Made by a program: the position numbers and the translations under genes. A stretch of DNA of 64,000 nt from Streptomyces sp. BA2. GTDB taxonomy: Bacteria > Actinomycetota > Actinomycetes > Streptomycetales > Streptomycetaceae. The notes under the pieces are model-generated. The model had not been told where the DNA came from. It searched no databases and worked only from the letters and a program-made list of their open reading frames with translations. The stretch is from positions 5,716,001-5,780,000 of the forward strand of contig NZ_WSRO01000002.1 in NCBI RefSeq assembly GCF_009769735.1. The letters are read 5' to 3'. Positions 43,372 to 51,701 of the stretch are shown here, piece after piece (position 1 is the first letter of the stretch; every line of letters begins with the position of its first letter).

Positions 43372-46167
43372 TTACGGCGTCAGCAGTTGCCCCAAGTGCG
43401 CCGCCGCCGGAGTGCCCAGCTGCGTACGGCCGTAGTAGATCCCTGTCGACGTCGAGACGCCCGATGAGCCGCTGTCCAGTTGGAGGATCGTGCCGTTGCC
43501 CTCGTCCTCGCCGTCCGCGCCGATCGCCAGGTCCGCGCGGCCGTAGCCCGACAGGTCCGTCAGGAGCACCGACGAGCCGAGGCGGTCCGCCGACTCCGTG
43601 GAGCCTGTGATGCCCTCCGTGTCCTGGGAGAACGCCTGGGCGCCCGTGCCCGTCAGGCCGGTGGAGCTGCCCTTCAGCAAGAGCGACGTGCCCGCGTCCT
43701 TCTTCGCCGCACCGGAGCGCGTGATGTCCTCGTTCGGGGCGCCCGTCAGGACGTCCGCGTAGCCGTCCAGGTTGAAGTCGCCCGCCGAGACCGACCAGCC
43801 CATCGCGTCGCCCGACTCCGCCGCTCCCGGGACTCCGGACGTGTCCTGGTGGATTGTCTTGAGGCCTGTTGTCGTGAAGCCTGTGGACGTGCCGGGGACG
43901 ACCGTCACCTGACCGCCCGCGAAGGCGCCAGACTCCGCCGTGTACGGCTGGCCTATGACCAGGTCGTCGTAGCCGTTGCCGTTCACGTCGCCCACGGCGA
44001 GCGATCGGCCGCCCTTGACCGTCAGCGAACCGACTCTGCTCAGGCCTGACTTCGTGCCCTTGAACCACTGGACGCGGCCGACCCCCGACTGGTCGCGGTA
44101 GTTCAGGGCCACGTCCGCGTAGCCGTCGCGGTTGAAGTCGCCCGACGCGGCGTCGGCGTACGCGATCGCGGTGTCGCCCGATGTGAGCGTGCCGCCCACC
44201 TCGCTGCCCGCCTTGAAGCGTGCCGCCCAGGTGCCGCCCGTGCCGGTGGACGCCGCGAAGACGTCCGCCTTGCCGTCCGCGTTGAAGTCACCGACCGCCA
44301 CCGCCGAGCCGAACTTGGCGCCCGGGTAGTGGAAGTCGTCCGCCAGTTGCATGTCCGTGCCGGTGGTGAAGTCCGGACCGTAGAGCATCGTGACCGCGCC
44401 GCGGTCCTTGTTCGTGGTGTCGTCCTCGCCGGGGGCGCCGATCGCCAGGTCGGCGTGTCCGTCGCCGTTGATGTCGCCCCACGCCGTGGCCGCGGCCCAG
44501 TTGTCGCCCGCCTCGGAGGCGCCGGGGACGCCGGGGCTGGACTGGGTGAGGGTCTTCTTGGAGCCGGCCACCGGGCCGTCCAGGCCGCCGGGGATCAGCG
44601 TCAGCGTGCCTACGCCGCCCGATGCCTTGGGCGTGCCCGCCACCAGGTCCGTGATGCCGTCACGGTTGAAGTCGGAGGTGGGGATCGCCGAGTTGCGGGC
44701 CGCGCTCGTCGCGTAGCGGCGGATCTCGGTGAGCTTGGGGTAGAGGTTCTTGCCGGGGCACGCCGTCGCGAAGCCGTCGCGGTGGCCCGAGATCGTGTTG
44801 AGGGAAGGGGTGTCGCCCTTCTTCCATACGCCCGTGTCGTCGGCCGCCGTCAGCGTGACCTTACCCTGCGGGTCGCCCCCGTACTGGCCGAGCTTCCAGG
44901 CCGCGACGCGGGAGGCGGACTCCAGCGCGGCGCGGGTCGGCTTGCCCGCCTTCTTGTACGTCTCGCCGGGCTTCGGGTTCTCGTTGCCCTCGAAATCGCC
45001 GAGGACCGCGACGCCCGCCGACTCGCCGTTGAAGCCGTACGTGTGCGCACCGCGCACCGGCAGATCGGTGCCGCCGCCGCGGCCCTCGAAGATCTGGCCG
45101 CACTTGTCCACGAGGAAGTTGTAGCCGAGGTCGTTCCAGCCCTCGGTCTCCACGTGGTACGCCATGAGGCCGCGGACCAGGGCCGGCGACTGGGCACAGC
45201 TGTAGTCGTTCGTGCCGGCCGTGTGGTGGACGAAGACCGCCTTGACCTTCTCTATGTACTCCGGCGGGTCCTCGACCTGGGACTCGTCCGCGCCCCACCC
45301 TGCCCTGCTGATCATGGGCGGCTTGGTCACGGTGGACGGCGGAGCTGTCGGAACCGGCGGAACCGTGGGCTCCGGGTCGGCGGAGGGGGAGCCCGTGGGG
45401 GTGGGGTCCGGTGTGGTCGGGTCCGGTGCGGTCGGCTCCGGCGAGGTGGGGGCATCCGTAGGCGCCTCCGTAGGTGCCTCCGTCGGCTCGGGCGACACGG
45501 GGGCGCTCGGCTCCGGCTCGGGCTCGGGTGTCGGCGGCACCGTCTCGTCGGCCGCGAACGCCACCGGTGCCATCGCCGAACCGTCGAGCGCCGGGTTCTT
45601 CGCCTCCTTGGACGTCACACCGGGGTCTACGAGGTTGACCTCAAGCCCCTTCGGCAGGGCGGCGGTTGATGTGCCGTCCGCCGCTACCACGCGGACCTCG
45701 ACGCCGTCCGACGGGCCGACCCACAGCGGCTCGGACGCGGCCCGCATGCCCGCCTCCGCCTTCTCGGGCAGGTGCAGCTCCAGGTCCAGGTTCTGCCAGC
45801 CGGTCCACTTGTCGCTCTCGATGGAGCGGGTGCGGACCTGGGCCGTGCCCTCCAGCTCCTTCGTCACGCCGGTCCACGAGACGCCGAGCAGCGAGAACTG
45901 CTCGGTCGACGTGCGCGGCAGCTCCCTCTCCTTGGCGCCGTCGGCCTTGAGCGCGATGTCGTGCACGCTCACCGGGCGCTTGCCGCGTGAGACGTCACCC
46001 GGCTGATTCCCGTCCGAGGACTCCGCCATCGCGTACGTGACGGCCCCCGCGCCGCCAAGCACGACGGCCCCGATCGTCAGCCACGCCCTGCGCTTGAGAC
46101 TCAGTGGTCTGTACGCGTGCGTGCTTCGCGCTGCTTCGCGCGGTTTGCGCGGGCTCAAATGCCCCAC
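43372..46167 (-). CDS. Secreted N-acetylmuramoyl-L-alanine amidase (PGRP) with FG-GAP repeats
   Basis: This 931-residue protein has an N-terminal signal-anchor helix (LTIGAVVLGGAGAVTYAMA), an Ig-like region and a long Pro/Thr/Glu linker (near 205-280). An Amidase_2/PGRP domain with zinc ligands follows (FVHHTAGTNDYSC, GYNFLVDKCGQIFEGRGGG, SGHRDGFATACPG). The C-terminal half holds seven FG-GAP/VCBS repeats with DxNxDGxxDL calcium loops (DFNRDGITDLVAG, DINGDGHADLAIG and others), forming an integrin-like propeller. It should cleave peptidoglycan stem peptides outside the cell; the propeller may bind wall polymers. The GTG start at 46167 has a crowded ribosome binding site, so the exact start is uncertain. 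Confidence 0.87.
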   Translation of the reverse strand: MGHLSPRKPREAARSTHAYRPLSLKRRAWLTIGAVVLGGAGAVTYAMAESSDGNQPGDVSRGKRPVSVHDIALKADGAKERELPRTSTEQFSLLGVSWTGVTKELEGTAQVRTRSIESDKWTGWQNLDLELHLPEKAEAGMRAASEPLWVGPSDGVEVRVVAADGTSTAALPKGLEVNLVDPGVTSKEAKNPALDGSAMAPVAFAADETVPPTPEPEPEPSAPVSPEPTEAPTEAPTDAPTSPEPTAPDPTTPDPTPTGSPSADPEPTVPPVPTAPPSTVTKPPMISRAGWGADESQVEDPPEYIEKVKAVFVHHTAGTNDYSCAQSPALVRGLMAYHVETEGWNDLGYNFLVDKCGQIFEGRGGGTDLPVRGAHTYGFNGESAGVAVLGDFEGNENPKPGETYKKAGKPTRAALESASRVAAWKLGQYGGDPQGKVTLTAADDTGVWKKGDTPSLNTISGHRDGFATACPGKNLYPKLTEIRRYATSAARNSAIPTSDFNRDGITDLVAGTPKASGGVGTLTLIPGGLDGPVAGSKKTLTQSSPGVPGASEAGDNWAAATAWGDINGDGHADLAIGAPGEDDTTNKDRGAVTMLYGPDFTTGTDMQLADDFHYPGAKFGSAVAVGDFNADGKADVFAASTGTGGTWAARFKAGSEVGGTLTSGDTAIAYADAASGDFNRDGYADVALNYRDQSGVGRVQWFKGTKSGLSRVGSLTVKGGRSLAVGDVNGNGYDDLVIGQPYTAESGAFAGGQVTVVPGTSTGFTTTGLKTIHQDTSGVPGAAESGDAMGWSVSAGDFNLDGYADVLTGAPNEDITRSGAAKKDAGTSLLLKGSSTGLTGTGAQAFSQDTEGITGSTESADRLGSSVLLTDLSGYGRADLAIGADGEDEGNGTILQLDSGSSGVSTSTGIYYGRTQLGTPAAAHLGQLLTP

Positions 46168-46378
46168 CCCTTAGCGGAATTGCCGACGGAATCGCCGGTT
46201 GACCCGGTTGATCCGATTGACCAAAGCGAGTGCGTACGACCGGCCGAAAGGTCAAACGGTTGTACGAGGGTGGGCGAAATGTGACGTGACGTATCCCGCA
46301 CTGCTGGGGTGTGACATCTGGACAGAGCATTGCGCTGGGTCACCTGACAGGTGTGAACGAGGAGCGTGGGTGGGGACC

Positions 46379-47281
46379 GTGATTTCTGTGGTGAGGAAGA
46401 GACGCCTGTGGGTGCGGGGGATCGCCTGTTGCCTCGCGATGGGGGCGCTCGCGTCCTGCGGCGGTGCGCAGGGGAAGGTCTACGAGGGCCTTGTCGAGCG
46501 GACGCCGGCGGAGCCGTCGAAGCCCGCCGCCGAGGTGCGGGGCGAGCGGCTCGCGGGGGAGGCCATGGGGCTGCTCAAGACCACCGACTCCGTGCGCATC
46601 GGGGTCGAGATGAACACGCCCAAGGGGCACAAAGAGGTCTCCTTGCACATGGACCGCCGGAGCAACTGCACGGGCACCTTCGACTCGGGGCCCATGCAGA
46701 AGGGCGAGCTGGTGATGGTCGGTGGCGAGGGAGTCGATGGCGGGGAGGCCGGTGGCGGGGAGGGCGGTGGAGGGGAGGCCTACATACGCTTCTCGGACGA
46801 ATCGCTCGATGCGATCCGCGACGCCGCCGTGGCACGCGGCCCGCAGATCGCGGCCACGGCCAAGGAGCGGACGGCGCTCGCTCGCGGCAAGTACATGAAG
46901 TTGCCGAAGGGGAGCGGGAGTTCTGGTGCGGGGTCGCCGACGAAGATGTGCGACCTCGACAAGGTGTTCGGCCAGCTGGGCGGCCCGGGGGCGGACACCG
47001 ACATGAGCGGCGCCCGCGCCCTCCCGGACAGGCGGTGGCATGGAGAGAAGGTCACTCCGCTCGCCGCGACGGACGACGGGCACGACATGACGGTCTACCT
47101 GGCGACGGGCGACAAGCCGTACATCGTGGGCATGACGCAGACGCGGGGCGACGAGCAGATGGAGATGCGGATGTCGGACTTCGACAAGCCGGTCGCCGTG
47201 CACGCCCCCGACCCGTCCCTGGTCCTCGACATCGATGCGCTCGGCATGGGCGCCGGTGCCGGCTCGCTGTTCGAGGTCTGA
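46379..47281 (+). CDS. Lipoprotein of unknown function, upstream of sigma factor 2
   Basis: This protein is about 300 residues, with a basic N-terminus, signal helix and lipobox ALASC. The mature domain (VRIGVEMNTPKGHKEVSLHM, GTFDSGPMQKGELVMVG, a GGEAGGGEGGGGEAY low-complexity insert, and DMTVYLATGDKPYIVGMTQT) has the strand pattern of LppX/LprG-like or other beta-rich lipoproteins of actinobacteria, but membership is uncertain. Start choice is between GTG 46379 and GTG 46388. It precedes the second sigma gene by 99 bp and diverges from the amidase gene. Confidence 0.75.
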   Translation: MISVVRKRRLWVRGIACCLAMGALASCGGAQGKVYEGLVERTPAEPSKPAAEVRGERLAGEAMGLLKTTDSVRIGVEMNTPKGHKEVSLHMDRRSNCTGTFDSGPMQKGELVMVGGEGVDGGEAGGGEGGGGEAYIRFSDESLDAIRDAAVARGPQIAATAKERTALARGKYMKLPKGSGSSGAGSPTKMCDLDKVFGQLGGPGADTDMSGARALPDRRWHGEKVTPLAATDDGHDMTVYLATGDKPYIVGMTQTRGDEQMEMRMSDFDKPVAVHAPDPSLVLDIDALGMGAGAGSLFEV

Positions 47282-47330
47282 GGCCGGTCCGGACCTGTGA
47301 CATTTCCGTGGGCCCTGGCGCAGCTCAGCG

Positions 47331-47358
47331 TGGGGGCACGGACACGGTGAGCTGTGTC
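47331..47358 (+). promoter_or_regulatory. Conserved 28-nt element upstream of sigma factor 2
   Basis: This is the second copy of the element at 42538-42565, starting TGGGGGCACGGACACGGTGA and ending ctgtgtc. It ends 22 bp before the GTG at 47381; the three mismatches are scattered. The similar spacing to both sigma starts argues for a functional site or a retained duplication. Confidence 0.55.
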
Positions 47359-47380
47359 GCGTCGGTACGGATGGGAAAGC

Positions 47381-47968
47381 GTGGGTCGAGGAGGGGAGCC
47401 CCGTCGCGCACAGGTGCGGGACGAGGAGCTGGGCGCCGCGGTCGCGCGGGCACAGGAGGGCGACGAGGCGGCCTTCGCGGTCGCGTACCGACTGGTGCAG
47501 CCGGGTCTCGTGGGCTATCTGCGGGGCCTGGTCGGCTACGACGGTGAGACCGCGGAGGACATCGCGGCCGAGGCCTGGCTGGAGATCGCCCGCGATCTGG
47601 GGCGGTTCCGTGGGGACGGCGCGGGCTTCCGCGGCTGGACGGCGACCATCGCGCGCCACCGGGCCCTGGACCATCTGCGGCGCCAGAAGGTCAGGCCGCG
47701 GCCGTCCGCCCTCGAACAGGACATGCTCGATCTTCCCGGGCCGCACAGCACGTCGGACCAGGCGCTGGAGTCGATCTCCACGGGGGAGGCCATCGCGCTG
47801 ATCGCCGGGCTGCCTCGCGATCAGGCGGAGGCGGTGTTGCTGCGGGTGGTCGTGGGCCTGGACGCGGCGGCGGCCGCGCGGGTGCTTGGCAAGCGGCCCG
47901 GGGCGGTACGGACTGCCGCGTACCGGGGGCTTCGGCGGCTTGCCCGGCAGTTGGGGGGTGCGGGGTGA
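47381..47968 (+). CDS. RNA polymerase sigma factor (ECF-type), paralogue 2
   Basis: This 195-residue sigma factor is closely similar to paralogue 1: GDEAAFAVAYRLVQPGLVGY, AEAWLEIARDLGRFRGDG, RALDHLRRQKVRPRPS in region 2 and LPRDQAEAVLLRVVVGLDAA, GKRPGAVRTAAYRGLRRLAR in region 4. The start was set at GTG 47381 because VGRGGEPRR aligns with the first residues of paralogue 1 (VGQGGEHRR); a GTG at 47354 is also open. Its stop overlaps the start of a tiny downstream ORF (GTGA). Confidence 0.85.
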   Translation: MGRGGEPRRAQVRDEELGAAVARAQEGDEAAFAVAYRLVQPGLVGYLRGLVGYDGETAEDIAAEAWLEIARDLGRFRGDGAGFRGWTATIARHRALDHLRRQKVRPRPSALEQDMLDLPGPHSTSDQALESISTGEAIALIAGLPRDQAEAVLLRVVVGLDAAAAARVLGKRPGAVRTAAYRGLRRLARQLGGAG

Positions 47969-48144
47969 GGGGGCCGGGGGTGGCTGCGACTGCCGGGGTC
48001 CTCGCCAGGGTCCTGGCGGAGGCGATTCGTGCCGAGCGGGTTGACGCGGAGGCTCAGCGCCGGGCTGTCGCAGCGTTCCGCTCGGCCCGCGAGGCCGCCG
48101 AGTCTCCCCCGCCGACCCGCCCCGACGATGATTGGCGCGGCTGA
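47965..48144 (+). CDS. Small coupled ORF, possible mini anti-sigma protein
   Basis: This 59-residue ORF starts at a GTG overlapping the sigma factor stop by four bases. It is predicted helical (LARVLAEAIRAERVDAEAQR, AVAAFRSAREAAESPP) with an acidic end (DDDWRG). The AVAAFRSAR stretch resembles ALAAFREAR in the soluble N-terminal part of the anti-sigma candidate after paralogue 3. It lacks a membrane helix. It is short, so coding status is not certain. Confidence 0.5.
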   Translation: MRGPGVAATAGVLARVLAEAIRAERVDAEAQRRAVAAFRSAREAAESPPPTRPDDDWRG

Positions 48145-48777
48145 GGGGGCTGGGGGGGGAGGGGGGGCTCGCGTCGCACCTCGGCTGCAGGTGGGTGGGG
48201 GTTGGCCGCGCAGTTCCCCGCGCCCCTACCGGGCGCGCCCCGTCGTCTCTCGTCTGCACGTGCGTGGGGGCTGGTCGCGCAGTTCCCCGCGCCCCTGACG
48301 GGGGCGTCCCGTTGTTTTTTGTCTGCACGTGCGTCGTGGCTGGTCGCGCAGTTCCCCGCGCCCCTTCGGGGCGATCCTCGCCGGGGTCGTGCCCCGTCAG
48401 GGGCGCGGGGAACTGCGCGACCAGCCACGAAAGACCCGCGGACGAATGGCGGGCGGCGTGAAAGGCCAGGGGGCAAGGATCGAAGCTCCGGAGGGGGCCA
48501 AGCCGCGGGGGCGACTTCCCGTCAGGCCCCGCCAAGGTGAGCGGCCGGGGTCGCCACCCCCCACAGGAGAGACCCCGGCCGTCACGCGGACGGACCGCAC
48601 GCGGCCCGTACTCCCTTCAGCGCCGCGCGTGCGTTTTCTGTCACACCGCGTACTGTCACGCGCTAGTTGCACGTTGTACCAAACATGGACGTGAGCCCAC
48701 TTCAGCCCGTAGCGTGCTGCTTCGCGCCAGGCGGCGGGGTCAGGACCGCAACCGGTGTAGGCGCATAGGGAGAAGTT
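48145..48777. other. Gene-free region rich in GC hairpins upstream of sigma factor 3
   Basis: No convincing gene is present in these 633 bp. The first 290 bp are dominated by four copies of a GC-rich repeat (see 48200-48430). The last 170 bp, less GC-rich around 48635-48690, probably hold the promoter of the sigma gene at 48778. The long open frames here are composition artefacts. Confidence 0.5.
48200..48430. repeat. Four-copy GCGCAGTTCCCCGCGCCCCT repeat, two copies forming a 32-bp inverted repeat
   Basis: The core GCGCAGTTCCCCGCGCCCCT occurs directly in three places (within 48200-48240, 48267-48300 and 48334-48365) and once inverted (48399-48430). Copies three and four are perfect 32-bp complements (48334-48365 with 48399-48430) around a 33-nt loop and can form a very strong stem. 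I recall this core as a widespread intergenic repeat in Streptomyces genomes. Copies one and two also carry gtctgcacgtgcg-like flanks. Confidence 0.75.
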
Positions 48778-49443
48778 GTGCTGGGGGACGACGCGGAACT
48801 GACCGCCGCGGTGCTTGCGGCGCAGGACGGGGACGAGACCGCGTTCCGGACTGTGTACCGCTCCGTGCACCCGCGGCTGCTCGGCTACGTACGGACACTG
48901 GTCGGAGACCCGGACGCGGAGGACGTCGCGTCCGAGGCCTGGCTGCAGATAGCCCGTGACCTCGACCGGTTCAGCGGCGACGCGGACCGGTTCCGCGGCT
49001 GGGCCGCGCGCATAGCGCGCAACCGCGCGCTCGACCACATACGCATGCGAGGCCGCCGCCCGGCGATAGGCGGCGACGAGACCGAGCTCACCGGAAAGCC
49101 GGGCGACGCGGACACCGCGGACGAGGCGATGGAGTCGCTCGCCACCGGCGACGCCCTCGCCCTGATAGCCCAGCTCCCGCAGGACCAGGCGGAAGCGGTC
49201 GTGCTCCGGGTCGTCGTCGGCCTCGACGCCAAGAGCGCGGCCCAGACCCTCGGCAAGCGCCCCGGCGCGGTCCGCACCGCCGCACATCGCGGCCTGAAGC
49301 GGCTCGCGGAACTCCTCGGCGCCGACGGCCCGCCGAGTGAGGGCGCGCTGGACGCCGTACCGCCCCAGAGGGAGCGGCGCGGGCGTGCGGTGACGTCCGC
49401 CGGTGTGACGCATTCTCGTTCGCGGGCGCAGAAGGACATGTGA
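48778..49443 (+). CDS. RNA polymerase sigma factor (ECF-type), paralogue 3
   Basis: This 221-residue sigma factor is related to the other two: GDETAFRTVYRSVHPRLLGY, SEAWLQIARDLDRFSGD and RALDHIRMRGRRP in region 2; LPQDQAEAVVLRVVVGLDAK and LGKRPGAVRTAAHRGLKRL in region 4. It is the most divergent of the three and lacks the shared 28-nt upstream element. The GTG has a good agggagaag site. Its stop overlaps the ATG of a membrane protein gene (TGATG), the usual arrangement for a sigma/anti-sigma pair. Confidence 0.86.
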   Translation: MLGDDAELTAAVLAAQDGDETAFRTVYRSVHPRLLGYVRTLVGDPDAEDVASEAWLQIARDLDRFSGDADRFRGWAARIARNRALDHIRMRGRRPAIGGDETELTGKPGDADTADEAMESLATGDALALIAQLPQDQAEAVVLRVVVGLDAKSAAQTLGKRPGAVRTAAHRGLKRLAELLGADGPPSEGALDAVPPQRERRGRAVTSAGVTHSRSRAQKDM

Positions 49444-50513
49444 TGGCCGACGAGGATTACAGGTGGCTGGACCGCGACGCGGCGGAGCGTTTGCTGAGCG
49501 GTGAGTCCATCGACGGCGCCGACGATCACGCACGGGAACAGGCCGCGCAGTTGGCCAAGGCCCTGGCCGCGCTGGCGGCCGATGAACGTGCCGGCTCCGT
49601 CGTACCCGCCGACGTTTCCTCCGAACTCCCTGGTGAGGCCGCCGCGCTCGCGGCGTTCCGGGAGGCCCGTGGCACCAAGGCCCGGGCGGCTTCTACGCGC
49701 GTGGGAGCGGGCGAAACCGTACGTATCGGGCGCTCGGCCGGGCCTCCGCGCCCCGCGCGCTGGGCCCGCCCCCTGCGCTACGGACTCGCCGCGGTGCTCG
49801 CGGGCTGCATGGTCGGCGGGGTCGCCGTCGCGGCCGGTACGGGCGTGCTGCCCTCGCCCTTCGGTGACCGGGACCAGCCGGGCCCCGCGGCTTCCGCGTC
49901 GTCCGTAGCGTCGCCCGAGCCGCTCGCGTCCCCGTCGGAGGGTGAGAGCGGCACCCCGGACGTGAAGCCCGACGATGTGACCACCACCCCGGAAGACCCC
50001 TCCCGCGAGCCCGGCAGCAGCGCGCCGCCGCAGGAGTCCGCGGCCCCCGACGGCGTGTCCAAGGGCACCCCGGGCAACACGCAGCCCGGCTCCGGCGACC
50101 CGCAGCGCGACGACGAGGCGAAGGACTGGCACCGCAGGGTCGTCTCCGCCTGCCGCGACTACCGCAGCGGAGAACTCCAGGGCGAGAAGAGGCGCCGCCT
50201 GGAGGAGGCAGCCAAGGGATCCCGGCGGGTGACCGAGTTCTGCGGTCGCGTCCTGGACGGATCGGGCAGCGACCGCGAGCACAACAACGGCGGCAGTGGC
50301 AGCGGTGGCAGTGACGGCGACGGCGACAAGGGCGGCGACAGCGACAAAGGCAACGGCGACAGCGACGGCGACGGATCATCCGGCGGCGGCAACGACCACT
50401 GGGGCAACGGCGGCAGCGGCCCGGTCCCTCCTGTCGTGACGCCCACGGCCTCGCGGCCTGCCCCCGCTCCCACCGCCTCGTACAGCGCGCAGCCCGTGCC
50501 GTCGGGCTCCTGA
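49443..50513 (+). CDS. Probable membrane anti-sigma factor
   Basis: This 356-residue single-pass protein has a cytoplasmic N-terminal region of about 110 residues, acidic and helical (WLDRDAAERLLSGES, REQAAQLAKALAALAADERA, AALAAFREARGTK). One membrane helix follows (LRYGLAAVLAGCMVGGVAVA), then a long extracytoplasmic part rich in Pro/Ser/Gly/Asp with a CRDYRSGEL ... EFCGRVLD segment. The topology and TGATG overlap with the sigma gene fit an anti-sigma factor, but no classical zinc motif (HxxxCxxC) is seen, so the role is inferred. Confidence 0.72.
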   Translation: MADEDYRWLDRDAAERLLSGESIDGADDHAREQAAQLAKALAALAADERAGSVVPADVSSELPGEAAALAAFREARGTKARAASTRVGAGETVRIGRSAGPPRPARWARPLRYGLAAVLAGCMVGGVAVAAGTGVLPSPFGDRDQPGPAASASSVASPEPLASPSEGESGTPDVKPDDVTTTPEDPSREPGSSAPPQESAAPDGVSKGTPGNTQPGSGDPQRDDEAKDWHRRVVSACRDYRSGELQGEKRRRLEEAAKGSRRVTEFCGRVLDGSGSDREHNNGGSGSGGSDGDGDKGGDSDKGNGDSDGDGSSGGGNDHWGNGGSGPVPPVVTPTASRPAPAPTASYSAQPVPSGS

Positions 50514-50523
50514 CCTGCTCAAA

Positions 50524-50556
50524 AGCCCCGCTCGCAGCGGGTGTGACGTTTTTTGA
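50524..50556 (+). terminator. Intrinsic terminator after the anti-sigma candidate
   Basis: A short CCCGCT / AGCGGG stem just after the stop is followed closely by gtgacgtttttt, a real T-tract and unusual in this genome. This is a good candidate for the sigma/anti-sigma transcript end. Confidence 0.6.
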
Positions 50557-50643
50557 AGCAGTGACGCAGTAAGAAGTGAGCCGACTGGTCATCGGCCCGC
50601 GCACGAGCCAGGGGTTCCCCCCGTACCTTTGGCTCAGTGCCAC

Positions 50644-50684
50644 CAGCGTGGGCGGGAGACGTTCCCCCGATCCCGCCCACGCTG
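50644..50684. terminator. 14-bp hairpin between convergent genes
   Basis: CAGCGTGGGCGGGA (50644-50657) pairs perfectly with TCCCGCCCACGCTG (50671-50684) around a 13-nt loop, followed by attaatc. It lies 35 bp past the end of the L,D-transpeptidase gene on the minus strand and may serve both directions. Confidence 0.7.
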
Positions 50685-50718
50685 ATTAATCCGGCCCCCC
50701 CCGCTCAAGCCCCGCGCC

Positions 50719-51552
50719 TCACTTGTAGACGACGACCTTGTCGCCGTTCTCGACCTGCGCGAACAGGCTCGCGATCTTCTTCTCGTCCCGTACGTTCACA
50801 CAGCCGTGCGAAGCGCCGTTGTAGCCGGTCGCCGCGAAGTCCGACGAGTAGTGCACGGCCTGACCGCCGCTGAAGAACATCGCGTACGGCATGGCGGTGT
50901 CGTAGAGCGTCGAGACGTGGTGGCGGGACTTCCAGTAGACGGTGAACGCGCCGTCGCGCGTCGGCGTGTACTGCGAGCCGAAGCGCACGTCCATCGTCGA
51001 GACGACCTTGCCGTCGATCATCCAGGTCAGCGTGCGGCTGGCCTTGCTGATGCACAGGACGCGGCCGGTCAGGCAGCGCTTGTCGGGCTTCGACGCCGGG
51101 ATGCCGCCCCCGGAGTAGAGCTCGTACTTCGTGGGCTTGCGGGTCATGTCGACCAGCTTCTGCCAGGTGACCGTGTCCGTCGTGCCCGTGCGGGGCAGCC
51201 CGCGCTTGCCCTGGAATCCCTTGACCGCGGCCGTCGTGGAGGAGCCGTACGTGCCCGAGGGGTTGTCGAAGAACCAGGCGATCTGCCGGAGCCGGGCTTG
51301 CAGCTCACGCACCTGGTCGCCGCGCTGTCCCGGGGCGAGCAGGGTCTTGGGGGCCGGCTTCGGTTCCGGCTTCCGCGCGGGCGTCCCGGACGGCTCATCG
51401 GGCCCGGCCGGCTTCGTCTTCGTGGGGGATATCCGGACCGGCTGCGCCTTCCCGTCCGAGTCGACGGCCTGCGCCTTGCATCCGCCCACCAGGGCGACCG
51501 TGACCACGGCCCCCACGGCTATCGCACCTCTGCGCACAACGACCCCCGTCAT
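50719..51552 (-). CDS. L,D-transpeptidase lipoprotein with peptidoglycan-binding domain
   Basis: This 277-residue lipoprotein (lipobox LVGGC) has a Pro/Lys linker, a PG_binding_1 domain (GQRGDQVRELQARLRQIAWF, AAVKGFQGKRGLP) and a YkuD catalytic domain ending in the active-site motif SHGCVNV, with an upstream His in AVHYSSDF. It forms 3-3 cross-links or attaches proteins to peptidoglycan at the outer membrane face. The ATG at 51552 was chosen from the signal peptide; the open frame extends to 51672. Confidence 0.87.
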   Translation of the reverse strand: MTGVVVRRGAIAVGAVVTVALVGGCKAQAVDSDGKAQPVRISPTKTKPAGPDEPSGTPARKPEPKPAPKTLLAPGQRGDQVRELQARLRQIAWFFDNPSGTYGSSTTAAVKGFQGKRGLPRTGTTDTVTWQKLVDMTRKPTKYELYSGGGIPASKPDKRCLTGRVLCISKASRTLTWMIDGKVVSTMDVRFGSQYTPTRDGAFTVYWKSRHHVSTLYDTAMPYAMFFSGGQAVHYSSDFAATGYNGASHGCVNVRDEKKIASLFAQVENGDKVVVYK

Positions 51553-51701
51553 CGCTCGACCGCTCGACAGACTCGCCGAGAGTGTTCCCCGCGAGTGACC
51601 ACCCCTGAACGTTGCCGCATGCTGGAGGAGCACCGCTATACCGGAGAAGTAACGAAGGATCTCCAAAGGCACGAAGGATCTCTGGCAGGAGGCACAGAAC
51701 G

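Noticed and set aside
48200..48430. CRISPR-like array
   Set aside because: Copies are irregularly spaced, in both orientations, and lack unique uniform spacers or cas genes.
46340..48535. 731-codon minus-strand frame over lipoprotein and sigma genes
   Set aside because: Includes the non-coding repeat region and antisense of genuine genes; the composition is that of a shadow.
48029..48694. Several overlapping open frames in the repeat region
   Set aside because: They translate the GCGCAGTTCCCC repeat into GRAVPRAP-like strings and have no ribosome binding sites.
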